Positions 1-7,577 of a stretch of DNA of 64,000 nt are shown here, in pieces. The DNA lies in NCBI RefSeq assembly GCF_035573695.1, contig NZ_CP121694.1, positions 534,501 through 598,500 on the forward strand, in the 5' to 3' direction. The first letter of the stretch is position 1, and each line of letters opens with the position of its first letter. This DNA is from Metallumcola ferriviriculae. Lineage in GTDB: Bacteria > Bacillota > JADQBR01. Under the pieces are notes generated by a model, which was not told the DNA's origin, ran no database searches, and saw only the letters and a program-made list of their open reading frames with translations. The position numbers were made by a program, and so were the translations under genes.

Positions 1-262
1 GCCCACACCTCATTGAGAAATGAAGTGCGGGCTTATCAATAGGCCGTTATTTGCTACCTACATTCCCATGCCGCCGCCCTCATCCACACCGGAGGGCCTT
101 TTTTATTGAGTTAATTTTCTCAAAGGATAAAAAAGGGCTGGGGACATTTATCTAGAATTTTTTAAGTAAAGACACGAGCTTGCTGGGAATCAGTTGGGAT
201 TAATTAGTAACTAATGCAAGTAACATGTAATAGAAGTAATTATGCCAAAAGGGGAAGCTAAA
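1..262. other. Intergenic leader, no gene seen
   Basis: No convincing coding frame is seen before mqnB. The first 32 bases form an imperfect inverted repeat (GCCC near 1, GGGC near 29). A terminator-like hairpin follows at 76-97. The stretch 130-240 is AT-rich and presumably carries the mqnB promoter, but no clear -35/-10 pair could be assigned. Confidence 0.5.
76..106 (+). terminator. Intrinsic terminator of an upstream gene
   Basis: The arms GCCCTC (76-81) and GAGGGC (92-97) form a 6-bp stem with a 10-nt loop, followed by CTTTTTTATT. It probably ends transcription from a gene to the left of the window. Confidence 0.6.
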
Positions 263-949
263 ATGAACATCAGGAATCAAGGGAAAAAGCCGGACACGAA
301 GCTGAAGAAGCGTATTCTTGTAATAACTGCCGTCGCGGCGGAGAGGGATGCGGTGTTGCGGGGGTTAGGTAAAGATAAGCGCTTTGAAGTTTTAGCGGCG
401 GGCGTTGGTTCGGCAGCTGCCGCAGTCAGTACCACGAAGGTGCTGGCTGCAAGCAAATACGGTTTGGTTGTCAGCGCCGGTATTGGCGGGGGATTTTCCG
501 GACGAACTGAAGTCGGTTCTATCGTAGTGGCGAATGAGATTGTTGCTGCTGACCTGGGAGCGGAGACCCCTGAGGGTTTTAGCAGCTTGGATGAATTGGG
601 CTTTGACTCAAGTCGCATGCAGGTTGATAATAGTTTGGTGAAAAAGGTCACTGAAGCATTACGTTCCGCCGGGATTTCGGTCGATACCGGAGCGGTACTT
701 ACTGTGTCTACTGTGACAGGCACGACCAAGAGTGCCATAGAATTAGCCAAGAGAGTGCCGGGGGCAGCTGCTGAGGCAATGGAAGGGTATGGTACGGCTC
801 TTGCGGCTCATGAATTCGGTGTGCCAATTTTGGAAATCCGTGCTATCTCAAACCCGGTTGGCGCGCGTGACCGAGGCGCGTGGCGCATCAAAGAGGCACT
901 GGCCACATTGGAAGCAGCAAGTTCAGTACTATTGGGGGTGTTGGTGTGA
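263..949 (+). CDS. mqnB: Futalosine hydrolase
   Basis: MqnB removes hypoxanthine from futalosine to give dehypoxanthinyl futalosine in the futalosine route to menaquinone (cytoplasm). The protein has the nucleoside-phosphorylase fold signatures: ILVITAVAAERDAV near residues 18-31, SAGIGGGF near 70, an AEAMEGYG segment near 170, and RAISNPVGARD near 195, which is typical of MqnB. The ATG at 263 is chosen over the in-frame ATG at 242 because AGGGGAAG lies 8 nt before it. The gene overlaps mqnD by 4 nt, so the two are probably co-translated. MqnA and MqnC are not in the window. Confidence 0.9.
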   Translation: MNIRNQGKKPDTKLKKRILVITAVAAERDAVLRGLGKDKRFEVLAAGVGSAAAAVSTTKVLAASKYGLVVSAGIGGGFSGRTEVGSIVVANEIVAADLGAETPEGFSSLDELGFDSSRMQVDNSLVKKVTEALRSAGISVDTGAVLTVSTVTGTTKSAIELAKRVPGAAAEAMEGYGTALAAHEFGVPILEIRAISNPVGARDRGAWRIKEALATLEAASSVLLGVLV

Positions 950-1788
950 AAGTTGCTTTTTCACCATGTCCTAACGATACATTTATTTTTCATGCCTGGG
1001 TACATGGGCTAATACCCGGCGCACCCAAGATTGATGTTACCTATGCGGATATCGATATTACAAATAGTCTGGCTGCCAGCGGTAAGGGGCCTGATGTTGT
1101 AAAAATTTCATATGCTGCTTTACCTTGGGTCCTATCGGAGTACGCGCTGTTACCCTGTGGCGGTGCATTAGGTCGAGGCTGTGGCCCGCTGGTATTGACC
1201 CCAGGTAAGTTGGCTGACACCGAAGGGCCTGCGGCGTTAGCCGGCCGGAAGGTGGCGGTGCCTAGTGAACGGTCAACCGCTTACCTATTGTTTCGATTAT
1301 GGGCAGCTCAGCAGGTGCCCGGTGGTATAGGGGAGATTATCGTTCTGCCGTTTCATGAAATTATGCCTGCCGTGCGCGATGGTGAAGTTGATGCCGGGCT
1401 GGTAATTCATGAGGCGCGTTTTACTTATCCGGCCTATGGTCTGACTCTCTTGGCGGATTTAGGTAGTTGGTGGGAAGCGGATACCAAGCTGCCAATTCCT
1501 TTGGGGGCAATTATCGCAAGGCGCTCACTTGACCTGTCTGCCATAGCCGGTTGGATTCGAGCATCGCTCAAATATGCTTGGGAACACCCGGAGGCCTCAC
1601 AGCAGTTTATAATGCAGTACGCCCAGGAACTTTCGCCAGAAGTTGCCAGAGCGCATATCAATCTCTACGTAAACAATTTTTCCGCTGACTTAGGCGAAGC
1701 GGGATATAATGCGGTGTCCACCCTGCTTAAGCGGGCTTCGGACGAGGGATTAGTGCCAAAAGTAGATTTGGCGGCATTGCGGTCGTGA
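946..1788 (+). CDS. mqnD: 1,4-dihydroxy-6-naphthoate synthase
   Basis: MqnD converts cyclic dehypoxanthinyl futalosine to 1,4-dihydroxy-6-naphthoate, the next steps after MqnB and MqnC in menaquinone synthesis. The N-terminus SPCPNDTFIF (residues 6-15) is the family signature, and VPSERSTAYL lies near residue 106 in the periplasmic-binding-protein-like fold. The start is taken as GTG 946 inside a GTGA overlap with the mqnB stop, preceded by GGGGGTG. This gives 280 residues, the usual length. Frames that begin further upstream only add sequence read out of frame from mqnB. Confidence 0.92.
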   Translation: MKVAFSPCPNDTFIFHAWVHGLIPGAPKIDVTYADIDITNSLAASGKGPDVVKISYAALPWVLSEYALLPCGGALGRGCGPLVLTPGKLADTEGPAALAGRKVAVPSERSTAYLLFRLWAAQQVPGGIGEIIVLPFHEIMPAVRDGEVDAGLVIHEARFTYPAYGLTLLADLGSWWEADTKLPIPLGAIIARRSLDLSAIAGWIRASLKYAWEHPEASQQFIMQYAQELSPEVARAHINLYVNNFSADLGEAGYNAVSTLLKRASDEGLVPKVDLAALRS

Positions 1789-1856
1789 AAATTTATCTTT
1801 GGTGAGTAAAGAGTTGTGTAGAGGACAATGAGCGGTAAACCTATAGGGTGGTGTAA

Positions 1857-2420
1857 ATTATTGTACAAAGGTGTTCATGGTGCGGTGATAATGAGCTCTA
1901 TCTAAAATACCATGATGAAGAGTGGGGTGTCCCGGTTCACGATGACCGTACTCATTTTGAATTTTTGGTGTTGGAGTCTGCTCAGGCAGGATTGAGCTGG
2001 GTAACCATTTTAAAGAAAAGAGACAACTATCGAAGTGCTTATGATAACTTTGATCCAGTCAAAGTAGCTGCGTATGATGAGAAGAAAGTTGCTGAGCTGC
2101 TAAGTAATTCTGGTATAGTCAGAAATCGTAGAAAAATTGAGGCGTCCATTAACAACGCCAATAGGTTTATAGAGATACAAGAAGAGTTCGGTAGTTTTGA
2201 CAAATACATATGGTCATTTGTTAATAATCTTTCGCTAAAAAACTCGTGGGAAGATGTATCGGAATTACCGGCCAAAACCGAATTATCTGATGAGGTAAGT
2301 ACGGACCTTAAAAAACGTGGTTTCAAATTTATCGGCAGTACTATAATATATGCCCATTTGCAAGCAGTGGGATTGGTCAATGACCATGTAACGCGCTGCT
2401 TCAGGTACAATCAGGTTTGA
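1857..2420 (+). CDS. tag: DNA-3-methyladenine glycosylase I, apparent ATT start
   Basis: Tag is a base-excision repair enzyme that removes 3-methyladenine from DNA. Translation from 1857 gives QRCSWCGDNELYLKYHDEEW from residue 4 on, then GLSWVTILKKRDNY, KKRGFKFIGS and GLVNDHVTRC. It has the family zinc ligands (Cys6, His19, and the NDH/C pair at the end) and 187 residues, matching the family length. A TAA stop at 1854-1856 closes the frame. No ATG, GTG or TTG occurs before TTG 1965, which would delete 36 conserved residues. A good SD (AGGGTGGTG, 1845-1853) sits just before ATT 1857 and ATT 1860, so a rare ATT start is inferred. Which ATT is used is uncertain. Confidence 0.8.
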   Translation: MIVQRCSWCGDNELYLKYHDEEWGVPVHDDRTHFEFLVLESAQAGLSWVTILKKRDNYRSAYDNFDPVKVAAYDEKKVAELLSNSGIVRNRRKIEASINNANRFIEIQEEFGSFDKYIWSFVNNLSLKNSWEDVSELPAKTELSDEVSTDLKKRGFKFIGSTIIYAHLQAVGLVNDHVTRCFRYNQV

Positions 2421-2503
2421 TTTATAAGTTTCCATTAGAGTATACAGAAGTATTTACTTAATGTCCTAAGCGGAATCGTATTAAGTTCGCGGTGAAAAAA
2501 AGC

Positions 2504-2540
2504 AAGGCGGTTTTCTGTATTATGCAGGACCGTCTTTTTT
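2504..2540 (+). terminator. Terminator after tag
   Basis: AAGGCGGT (2504-2511) pairs with ACCGTCTT (2529-2536), including one G-T pair, and is followed by TTTTAAT. The hairpin lies 84 bp after the tag stop codon. Confidence 0.65.
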
Positions 2541-2587
2541 AATGTCAAGATTACCTTTTAAGCTTAACCTGCGTAAACATACAATAA

Positions 2588-2695
2588 ATCTATCAAGGAC
2601 TGGCAACAACTGGTCAGAGCATTAATGCTGTAAATCGTCGACGGCATTATTATTGTTTGACTGCTGCAGGACCAAAAACTTTAGCGGATAATTAA
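2588..2695 (+). pseudogene. Possible 3' remnant of a PadR-like regulator
   Basis: The frame 2588-2695 reads ...SINAVNRRRHYYCLTAAGPK and ends LADN-stop. The RRRxYYxLTxAG pattern resembles the wing of PadR-family winged-helix regulators. An in-frame TAA at 2585 and the lack of any start or N-terminal half suggest a decayed fragment between the tag terminator and the DUF2087 locus. The resemblance covers about 20 residues, so chance is possible. Confidence 0.35.
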
Positions 2696-2702
2696 ATAAC
2701 TA

Positions 2703-2732
2703 TAGACAAATAACAATAATGTCTAGTATAAT
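2703..2732 (+). promoter_or_regulatory. Promoter with internal palindrome before the DUF2087 gene
   Basis: TAGACA (2703-2708) and TATAAT (2727-2732) are separated by 18 nt and fit a sigma-A promoter. TAGACA also forms an 11-nt-spaced inverted repeat with TGTCTA (2720-2725) lying between -35 and -10, and a further CAGACA follows at 2734. This placement suits an operator, perhaps for autoregulation by the DNA-binding product downstream (inference). Confidence 0.55.
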
Positions 2733-2759
2733 ACAGACAATACATGGAGGTGTTCGAAA

Positions 2760-3515
2760 GTGAATGTTTCAGAACTGTTTTGGAATGCATCATTGGAGGA
2801 GCTTAAATCCGGCTATGTCCGACAGGACAATCACTTTGTCTGTCTGCTCTGCGGCAAGGACTTTGAAAAAGGAATTATTTATTCAGACCAAGGTGTTCTC
2901 TATGAGGCGGAGAGGTATGTTCGTGTTCATATTCAAAGGGAACACCAGTCGGTATTTGATTATCTGATTAAGCTTAATAAAAAGTTTACCGGTATGACAG
3001 AGCATCAGAATAATCTACTGCAGTTATTTTATCAGGGAAAGAGCGATGCAGAAGTACAAAAAGAAATGGGCATTGGCAGTGCATCTACAATACGCAATCA
3101 TCGCTTTGCATTAAAAGAGAAAGAACGTCAGTCAAAAGTATTTTTAGTGCTGATGGAGTTATTAAAAGAACAGGATAAACATGCACCGACTTTTATAAAT
3201 CCTAGAAAAACGGCCCGAATGTTAGATGACAGGTATAACGTTACACAGGAAGAGAGCGAAAAAATATTGAAAAAGTATTTTCCCGAAGGTACGGCTGGGC
3301 GATTAGAGATATTCCCCGCGAAAGAAAAACACAAACTCGTTCTTCTTGGGGAAATTGTTAAAAGGTTTGAACGCGGGAGAAGCTATGACGAAAAGGAAGT
3401 CAACCGAATACTGAAAACTGCTTTTGACGACCATGTTACTTTGAGGCGGTATTTAGTAGAATACGGTTTTTTGGACAGAAAACCAGATGGGAGTCAATAC
3501 TGGTTAAAGGGATAA
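2760..3515 (+). CDS. C2H2-type zinc-finger/HTH/DUF2087 transcriptional regulator
   Basis: This is a predicted cytoplasmic DNA-binding protein of 251 residues. It has an N-terminal metal site, Cys28-x2-Cys31 with His57-x4-His62, and then a LuxR-type helix-turn-helix around residues 78-125 (MTEHQNNLLQLFYQGKS, ASTIRNHR). A linker and a C-terminal DUF2087 domain follow (about 175-250, with VKRFERGRSYDEKEVNRIL and RRYLVEYGFLDR). DUF2087 domains occur with regulators, but their ligand is not known. The start (GTG 2760) follows GGAGGTG. The next gene, 26 bp away, encodes a GIY-YIG protein, so the two probably form an operon behind the palindromic promoter. Confidence 0.75.
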   Translation: MNVSELFWNASLEELKSGYVRQDNHFVCLLCGKDFEKGIIYSDQGVLYEAERYVRVHIQREHQSVFDYLIKLNKKFTGMTEHQNNLLQLFYQGKSDAEVQKEMGIGSASTIRNHRFALKEKERQSKVFLVLMELLKEQDKHAPTFINPRKTARMLDDRYNVTQEESEKILKKYFPEGTAGRLEIFPAKEKHKLVLLGEIVKRFERGRSYDEKEVNRILKTAFDDHVTLRRYLVEYGFLDRKPDGSQYWLKG

Positions 3516-3541
3516 ATTTATAGTGAAGGAAGGTTAATAAC

Positions 3542-3901
3542 ATGCAGAAAAAAGCGGAACTGAAACAAATATATAAAGAAAAACAAAAATCAGTAGCAGG
3601 GGTCTATCAGATTAAAAATATTAACAATAATAAGGTTTTTGTGGGAACCAGTATGAATTTGAAGACCATGAATGGTAAACGCTTTGAATTGGAATTAGGT
3701 TCTCATAAAAACATGGAACTCCAAGACGAATGGAAAGAGTTTGGCAAAGAGGCATTTGCTTTTGAGGTTTTAGAGACTTTAGAAAAGAAGGAAACTGGAT
3801 ATTTGGACGCAAAAGATGCATTAAAGAAACTGGAGGAAAAGTGGTTAAACAAAGTACAACCGTTTGGCGAACGTGGCTACAACCGAAAGAAACCCGATTG
3901 A
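3542..3901 (+). CDS. GIY-YIG family protein with divergent core motif
   Basis: A 119-residue protein with a single GIY-YIG nuclease-like domain. The two hallmark strands are GVY (residues 20-22) and FVG (33-35) instead of GIY and YIG. A candidate catalytic arginine is Arg47, and acidic residues occur at FEVLE (75-79) and LEEKW (97-101). It starts at ATG 3542 behind GAAGGTTAATAAC and is co-directional with the DUF2087 regulator. Because both aromatic and glycine positions are only partly kept, nuclease activity is uncertain. It may be a small DNA- or RNA-processing enzyme or a binding protein. Confidence 0.65.
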   Translation: MQKKAELKQIYKEKQKSVAGVYQIKNINNNKVFVGTSMNLKTMNGKRFELELGSHKNMELQDEWKEFGKEAFAFEVLETLEKKETGYLDAKDALKKLEEKWLNKVQPFGERGYNRKKPD

Positions 3902-4086
3902 TCCCTTTCACTTTATGGCCATTTTTACCTGCTGCCCAAATTAAACAAGGGCTCTTAATTATGTATAGGCAATTATGTCGGCCGAAGGCATGAAATGCTT
4001 TTGTTCTTTTACAGGGTTTAGCCCTGCTGATATTGAATTATCTATTTAGATAAAAAGATCATATAAAAGTGGGGAAGGTGTAGTTA

Positions 4087-5262
4087 ATGGGGTCTAATTT
4101 GGATAATGTTCTTGATAGGCGGGGTACTAGTTGCTTGAAATGGGACAGTTTAAAGCCCTTTTACGGTCGTGATGATGTTCTGCCCATGTGGGTTGCAGAT
4201 ATGGATTTCAAAGCTCCTCCGGCAGTAATAGAGGCATTGTCCCAACGCGTGCAGCACGGAGTGTTTGGGTATACAGCCCAACCGGATTCATATGATGATG
4301 CTGTGATAAGCTGGTTCGACAGGCGATTTAACTGGCGAATACAAAAGGAATGGCTGAGTTTTAGCCCCGGCGTTGTTACCGGATTGACAATAAGTATTCG
4401 CGCCTTTACTCATCCTGGTGATAAGGTTATCATTCAGACACCGGTTTATTATCCTTTTTATCAAGTTATTAAGGATAACGGCTGTCAGGTGGTGGAAAAC
4501 CCGTTAAAACTTGAGCACAATCGGTATTTAATGGACTTTGAGGACTTAAAGAAGAAGGCGAAAGATCCTGAAGTGAAGCTTTTAATTCTCTGTAGTCCCC
4601 ATAATCCGGTGGGCCGGGTGTGGACGAAAGCGGAACTGCAGGAACTGGGGGATATATGTATTAATAACGATGTCATGGTAGTTTCTGACGAAATTCACTG
4701 TGATGTCATTTATCGCGATGCTAAGCATATTCCGTTTGCCTCAATCTCAGAGAAATTCGCAGCTAACTCCATAACCACGATAGCAACCAGCAAAACTTTT
4801 AATCTTGCCGGCTTAAAGAATTCTATAATTATTATTCCTAATAAAAAAATTCTTTCAGAATTTGATAATATGTCCGCCAAGCATCGGGTAGGTATGAATG
4901 TCTTTGGTATGCTGGCTACAGAAATGGCCTACACTGAAGGGGAGGAGTACCTAGAACAATTGATAGATTACCTGTCAGATAACCTGAATTATTTAACTGA
5001 TTTTATTAAGCAAAACATTCCTGGAATAAAGGTTATAAAACCGGAAGGTACATATCTTGTTTGGCTTGACTGCCGCGAATTAGGCATGGATAGACACCAG
5101 CTAGATAGCTTCTTTATCAATGAAGCTAAGGTAGCCTTAAACAGCGGCTATGGTTTCGGGCTGGCTGGAGCAGGCTTTATGAGAATAAATATTGCCTGTC
5201 CAAAACCTATTTTGCAAGAAGGGCTGACAAGGATCAAAAACGCTGTTGACTCCTTGGTTTAA
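4087..5262 (+). CDS. patB: MalY/PatB-type PLP cystathionine beta-lyase
   Basis: A fold-type I PLP enzyme (391 residues) expected to cleave cystathionine or cysteine C-S bonds to thiol or sulfide, pyruvate and ammonia. The start MGSNLDNVLDRRGTSCLKWD and VLPMWVADMDF (31-41) are diagnostic of the PatB/MalY group. SPHNPVGRVW lies at 170-179, Asp201 of SDEIH contacts the PLP nitrogen, and Lys236 in TSKTFNL forms the Schiff base. GGGGAAGGTG precedes ATG 4087. MalY members can also have regulatory roles. The gene lies directly upstream of a DUF362-ferredoxin gene. Confidence 0.88.
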   Translation: MGSNLDNVLDRRGTSCLKWDSLKPFYGRDDVLPMWVADMDFKAPPAVIEALSQRVQHGVFGYTAQPDSYDDAVISWFDRRFNWRIQKEWLSFSPGVVTGLTISIRAFTHPGDKVIIQTPVYYPFYQVIKDNGCQVVENPLKLEHNRYLMDFEDLKKKAKDPEVKLLILCSPHNPVGRVWTKAELQELGDICINNDVMVVSDEIHCDVIYRDAKHIPFASISEKFAANSITTIATSKTFNLAGLKNSIIIIPNKKILSEFDNMSAKHRVGMNVFGMLATEMAYTEGEEYLEQLIDYLSDNLNYLTDFIKQNIPGIKVIKPEGTYLVWLDCRELGMDRHQLDSFFINEAKVALNSGYGFGLAGAGFMRINIACPKPILQEGLTRIKNAVDSLV

Positions 5263-5267
5263 GTAAG

Positions 5268-5293
5268 ACTCCCCGATTTTTTCGGAAAGGAGT
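5268..5293 (+). promoter_or_regulatory. Hairpin that can pair the SD of the DUF362 gene
   Basis: ACTCC (5268-5272) pairs with GGAGT (5289-5293), which contains the SD of the next gene. CCGA (5273-5276) pairs with TCGG (5282-5285), leaving an AAA bulge. The hairpin begins 6 nt after the patB stop codon and could couple or limit translation of the downstream gene. Confidence 0.4.
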
Positions 5294-5300
5294 GCGGTTA

Positions 5301-6461
5301 ATGAGTAAGGTAATTATTAAAGAGTGCAAAAGCTATGTAGTAAGCGACGTAATAGAAAAGATAAACGATGGTATAAAAGAGATTGGCGGATGGAATAAGT
5401 TTGTAAAAGCAGGGGATAAAGTTTTATTGAAAGTCAACCTTATTGGTCCCAAGACTTCCGAAACGGCAGCGGTCACACACAGCGAATTTGTACGTGCTAT
5501 GACTAGGATATTAAAACAAGAAGGGTGTACGGTATGGATAGGAGACAGTTCGGGCGGGGCAATTGCCGGTATGGCACCTACCGCTCGGAGTTTCCGTGTC
5601 GCAGGGTACGAATCAGTGGCTCAAGAGGAAGGGGCAGTTATCAAAAATTTTGATCGCGAGGGTGTAGTGGGAGTGCGTCCCGAAAGCAACAACGAGGAAC
5701 AAATGTATCTTGCTAAACCCTTGTTTGATGCGGATGTGGTCATTAACCTGCCTAAGCTAAAGACCCATACAGCGGGTATTTTTACCGGAGCAGTAAAGAA
5801 CGTCTTTGGGTGCATACCGGGTCTTAAAAAAGCCAATTATCATAAGATGTCGCCGGATCCCGAAGATTTTGGTGAAACTATTGCCGACATTCATCAGGGG
5901 GCCAGATTCCATTTGCATATCATGGATGGAATTACCGCAATGCAGGGAGAGGGTCCTACCGCCGGGGAAGTCTATCGGGCGAATAAAATCTTGATCAGTG
6001 AAGATCCATTGGCTCTTGATACAGTGGCCGCTAAGATGCTTGCCATGGAAATCGATGATATCCCCATCTTAATTGCAGCCAAAAAGAGAGGGTTGGGAGA
6101 AAGCAAAATAGAAGATATTACTTTGAATGGTGATTATCAATCAGTTCCCAATTTACCAGACTTCCAACTGCCAAAACGCTTTCGAAGTACCAAAAAGCGT
6201 AACCATAAAGCTTTGGTCAAGGTTATTGACTTCTTTAAGACCCGCCCGGAGATAAATCTTAAGAAATGCCAAAACTGCAATGTCTGCGTTGAAAGCTGTC
6301 CTATGGAGGCAATAGACCAGGAAACCAAGAAGATAGCCTATAATATATGCATTGAATGTATGTGCTGCCATGAGCTATGTATGCATAAAGCAGTAGACTT
6401 AAAAAAGGAAAAACTTCTGGCACAGATTGCTACAAAGCTGTACCGTGGTAAATATAGGTAA
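5301..6461 (+). CDS. DUF362 protein with two [4Fe-4S] ferredoxin motifs
   Basis: A 386-residue cytoplasmic iron-sulfur protein. The DUF362 domain covers about residues 1-290 (VLLKVNLIG near 41, GDSSGG near 81, NLPKLKTHT near 149, FTGAVKNVFG near 161). The C-terminal ferredoxin region has Cys323/326/329/333 followed by CP, then Cys350/353/356/360, enough for two 4Fe-4S clusters. ATG 5301 is chosen over GTG 5292 because AAAGGAG ends 8 nt before it. DUF362 proteins are of unknown function, and an electron-transfer role is inferred. Its stop lies 4 bp from the convergent LysR gene. Confidence 0.8.
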   Translation: MSKVIIKECKSYVVSDVIEKINDGIKEIGGWNKFVKAGDKVLLKVNLIGPKTSETAAVTHSEFVRAMTRILKQEGCTVWIGDSSGGAIAGMAPTARSFRVAGYESVAQEEGAVIKNFDREGVVGVRPESNNEEQMYLAKPLFDADVVINLPKLKTHTAGIFTGAVKNVFGCIPGLKKANYHKMSPDPEDFGETIADIHQGARFHLHIMDGITAMQGEGPTAGEVYRANKILISEDPLALDTVAAKMLAMEIDDIPILIAAKKRGLGESKIEDITLNGDYQSVPNLPDFQLPKRFRSTKKRNHKALVKVIDFFKTRPEINLKKCQNCNVCVESCPMEAIDQETKKIAYNICIECMCCHELCMHKAVDLKKEKLLAQIATKLYRGKYR

Positions 6462-6463
6462 TA

Positions 6464-6479
6464 TTTTAAGATCTTAAAA
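6464..6479. repeat. 16-bp palindrome between convergent genes
   Basis: TTTTAAGATCTTAAAA is a perfect palindrome covering the end of the LysR gene on the minus strand and starting 3 bp after the DUF362 stop codon. It has no T-run long enough to be a good intrinsic terminator. It may be chance in AT-rich sequence. Confidence 0.4.
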
Positions 6480-7356
6480 CAAAATCTTTAAACGCTGTTG
6501 CTAGAGGAGATAATGCCCTGCTTTTATGATAAACAAAGTAAAAACTTCGGGTGATTTCCAAGCCGTCCACGGATATTTCCTTAAAAATCCCCTGCTCAAT
6601 TTCATCTACCACTGCTTTCGCAGAAATAAACGTCAAGCCCAAACCACCTTTAACACATTCCTTAATGGTTTGGGTATTTTCAATTATTGCTACCGGTTTT
6701 AATTGTTTTGCTACAAACTGTCGTTGCTGCAAGGCGGCCTCAACAACTTTTCGGGTTCCGGACCCTGTTTCCCTAAATATTAAAGCAAGACTATGTAGTT
6801 CATCGAGAGATATTTCATTTATAGCTGAATATTTGCCGTGGTTGGGCGCCGTCAGAATAATGCGGTCTTTCATAACCTCTATATAATCTAATTGGGAAGA
6901 TTCTTTTTTAAATCCTACGAAACCAAAATCTATTTCCCCGCTCAATAATTTATCAATTACCTGTTGAGAGTCGTATTTCATCAATTTGAAGGCCACATGG
7001 GGATACTTTTTATTAAACTTTGACAAGATTCCCGGCAGGAGGTGCTGGCCTGGTATGGTGCTGGCGGATATCTCCAAAGTACCTTCTATTTTTCCCTTGT
7101 ATTCGCGCAGGGAAAAAAGTGCACTTTCCTTCTTATTCAATAATTCCAATGCGTGTTGAAAAAAGACTTCACCGGCTTTGGTTAACGTCACATCTTTGTT
7201 ATTATTTCTATTAAAAAGAATGGTTTGTAGCTCCTGCTCCAACCATTGGATATGGTTGCTTACTGTGGGCTGGGTCAAGTATAATGCTTTAGCTGCTTTA
7301 GAAAAGCTTTTTAACCGGGCCACACTAATGAATGTTTCTAACTGTTTAAATTCCAC
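6466..7356 (-). CDS. LysR-family transcriptional regulator (CysL-like)
   Basis: A 296-residue LysR regulator. The winged HTH is at residues 1-60 (FKQLETFISVARLKSFSKAA, LTQPTVSNHI), followed by a helical linker and a substrate-binding domain with IFRETGSGTRK, a motif seen in CysL-like and selenium-metabolism-associated LysR proteins. The start is placed at GTG 7356, since AGGGG lies 8 nt upstream of it. The in-frame GTG at 7365 directly abuts that SD. The gene is divergent from msrB and convergent with the DUF362 gene, so targets may include either side. The effector is unknown. Confidence 0.85.
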   Translation of the reverse strand: MEFKQLETFISVARLKSFSKAAKALYLTQPTVSNHIQWLEQELQTILFNRNNNKDVTLTKAGEVFFQHALELLNKKESALFSLREYKGKIEGTLEISASTIPGQHLLPGILSKFNKKYPHVAFKLMKYDSQQVIDKLLSGEIDFGFVGFKKESSQLDYIEVMKDRIILTAPNHGKYSAINEISLDELHSLALIFRETGSGTRKVVEAALQQRQFVAKQLKPVAIIENTQTIKECVKGGLGLTFISAKAVVDEIEQGIFKEISVDGLEITRSFYFVYHKSRALSPLATAFKDFVLRS

Positions 7357-7427
7357 TTTACTCACCCCTGGATTTTCTCATGCTAATTATATCATAAAGC
7401 AAATAGTCAGTAACTGCCTCCAAAAGT

Positions 7428-7481
7428 TAGGGAACAGTCCCTAGTTGTTCTTTACGTTTTCACAAAACCAAAAAACGTAAA
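7428..7481. repeat. Two inverted repeats in the lysR-msrB divergent region
   Basis: TAGGGA (7428-7433) pairs with TCCCTA (7438-7443). TTTACGTTTT (7451-7460) pairs with AAAACGTAAA (7472-7481) in a perfect 10-bp inverted repeat with an 11-nt spacer. They lie between divergent genes and could be operators or structured leader elements. Confidence 0.5.
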
Positions 7482-7577
7482 ATTTGCAATCCCCCAAAAT
7501 AGATAAATCTAATGCTGCAGTTATTCATTAAATGTTTGGGGTACTATATTAAAAAAACTTTTAATTGAGGTGTGGTA

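Noticed and set aside
50-90. Minus-strand reading DEGGGMGM-stop resembling a GroEL C-terminal tail
   Set aside because: A stop codon lies just upstream in that frame and there is no GroEL body on either side. The bases form the terminator stem at 76-97.
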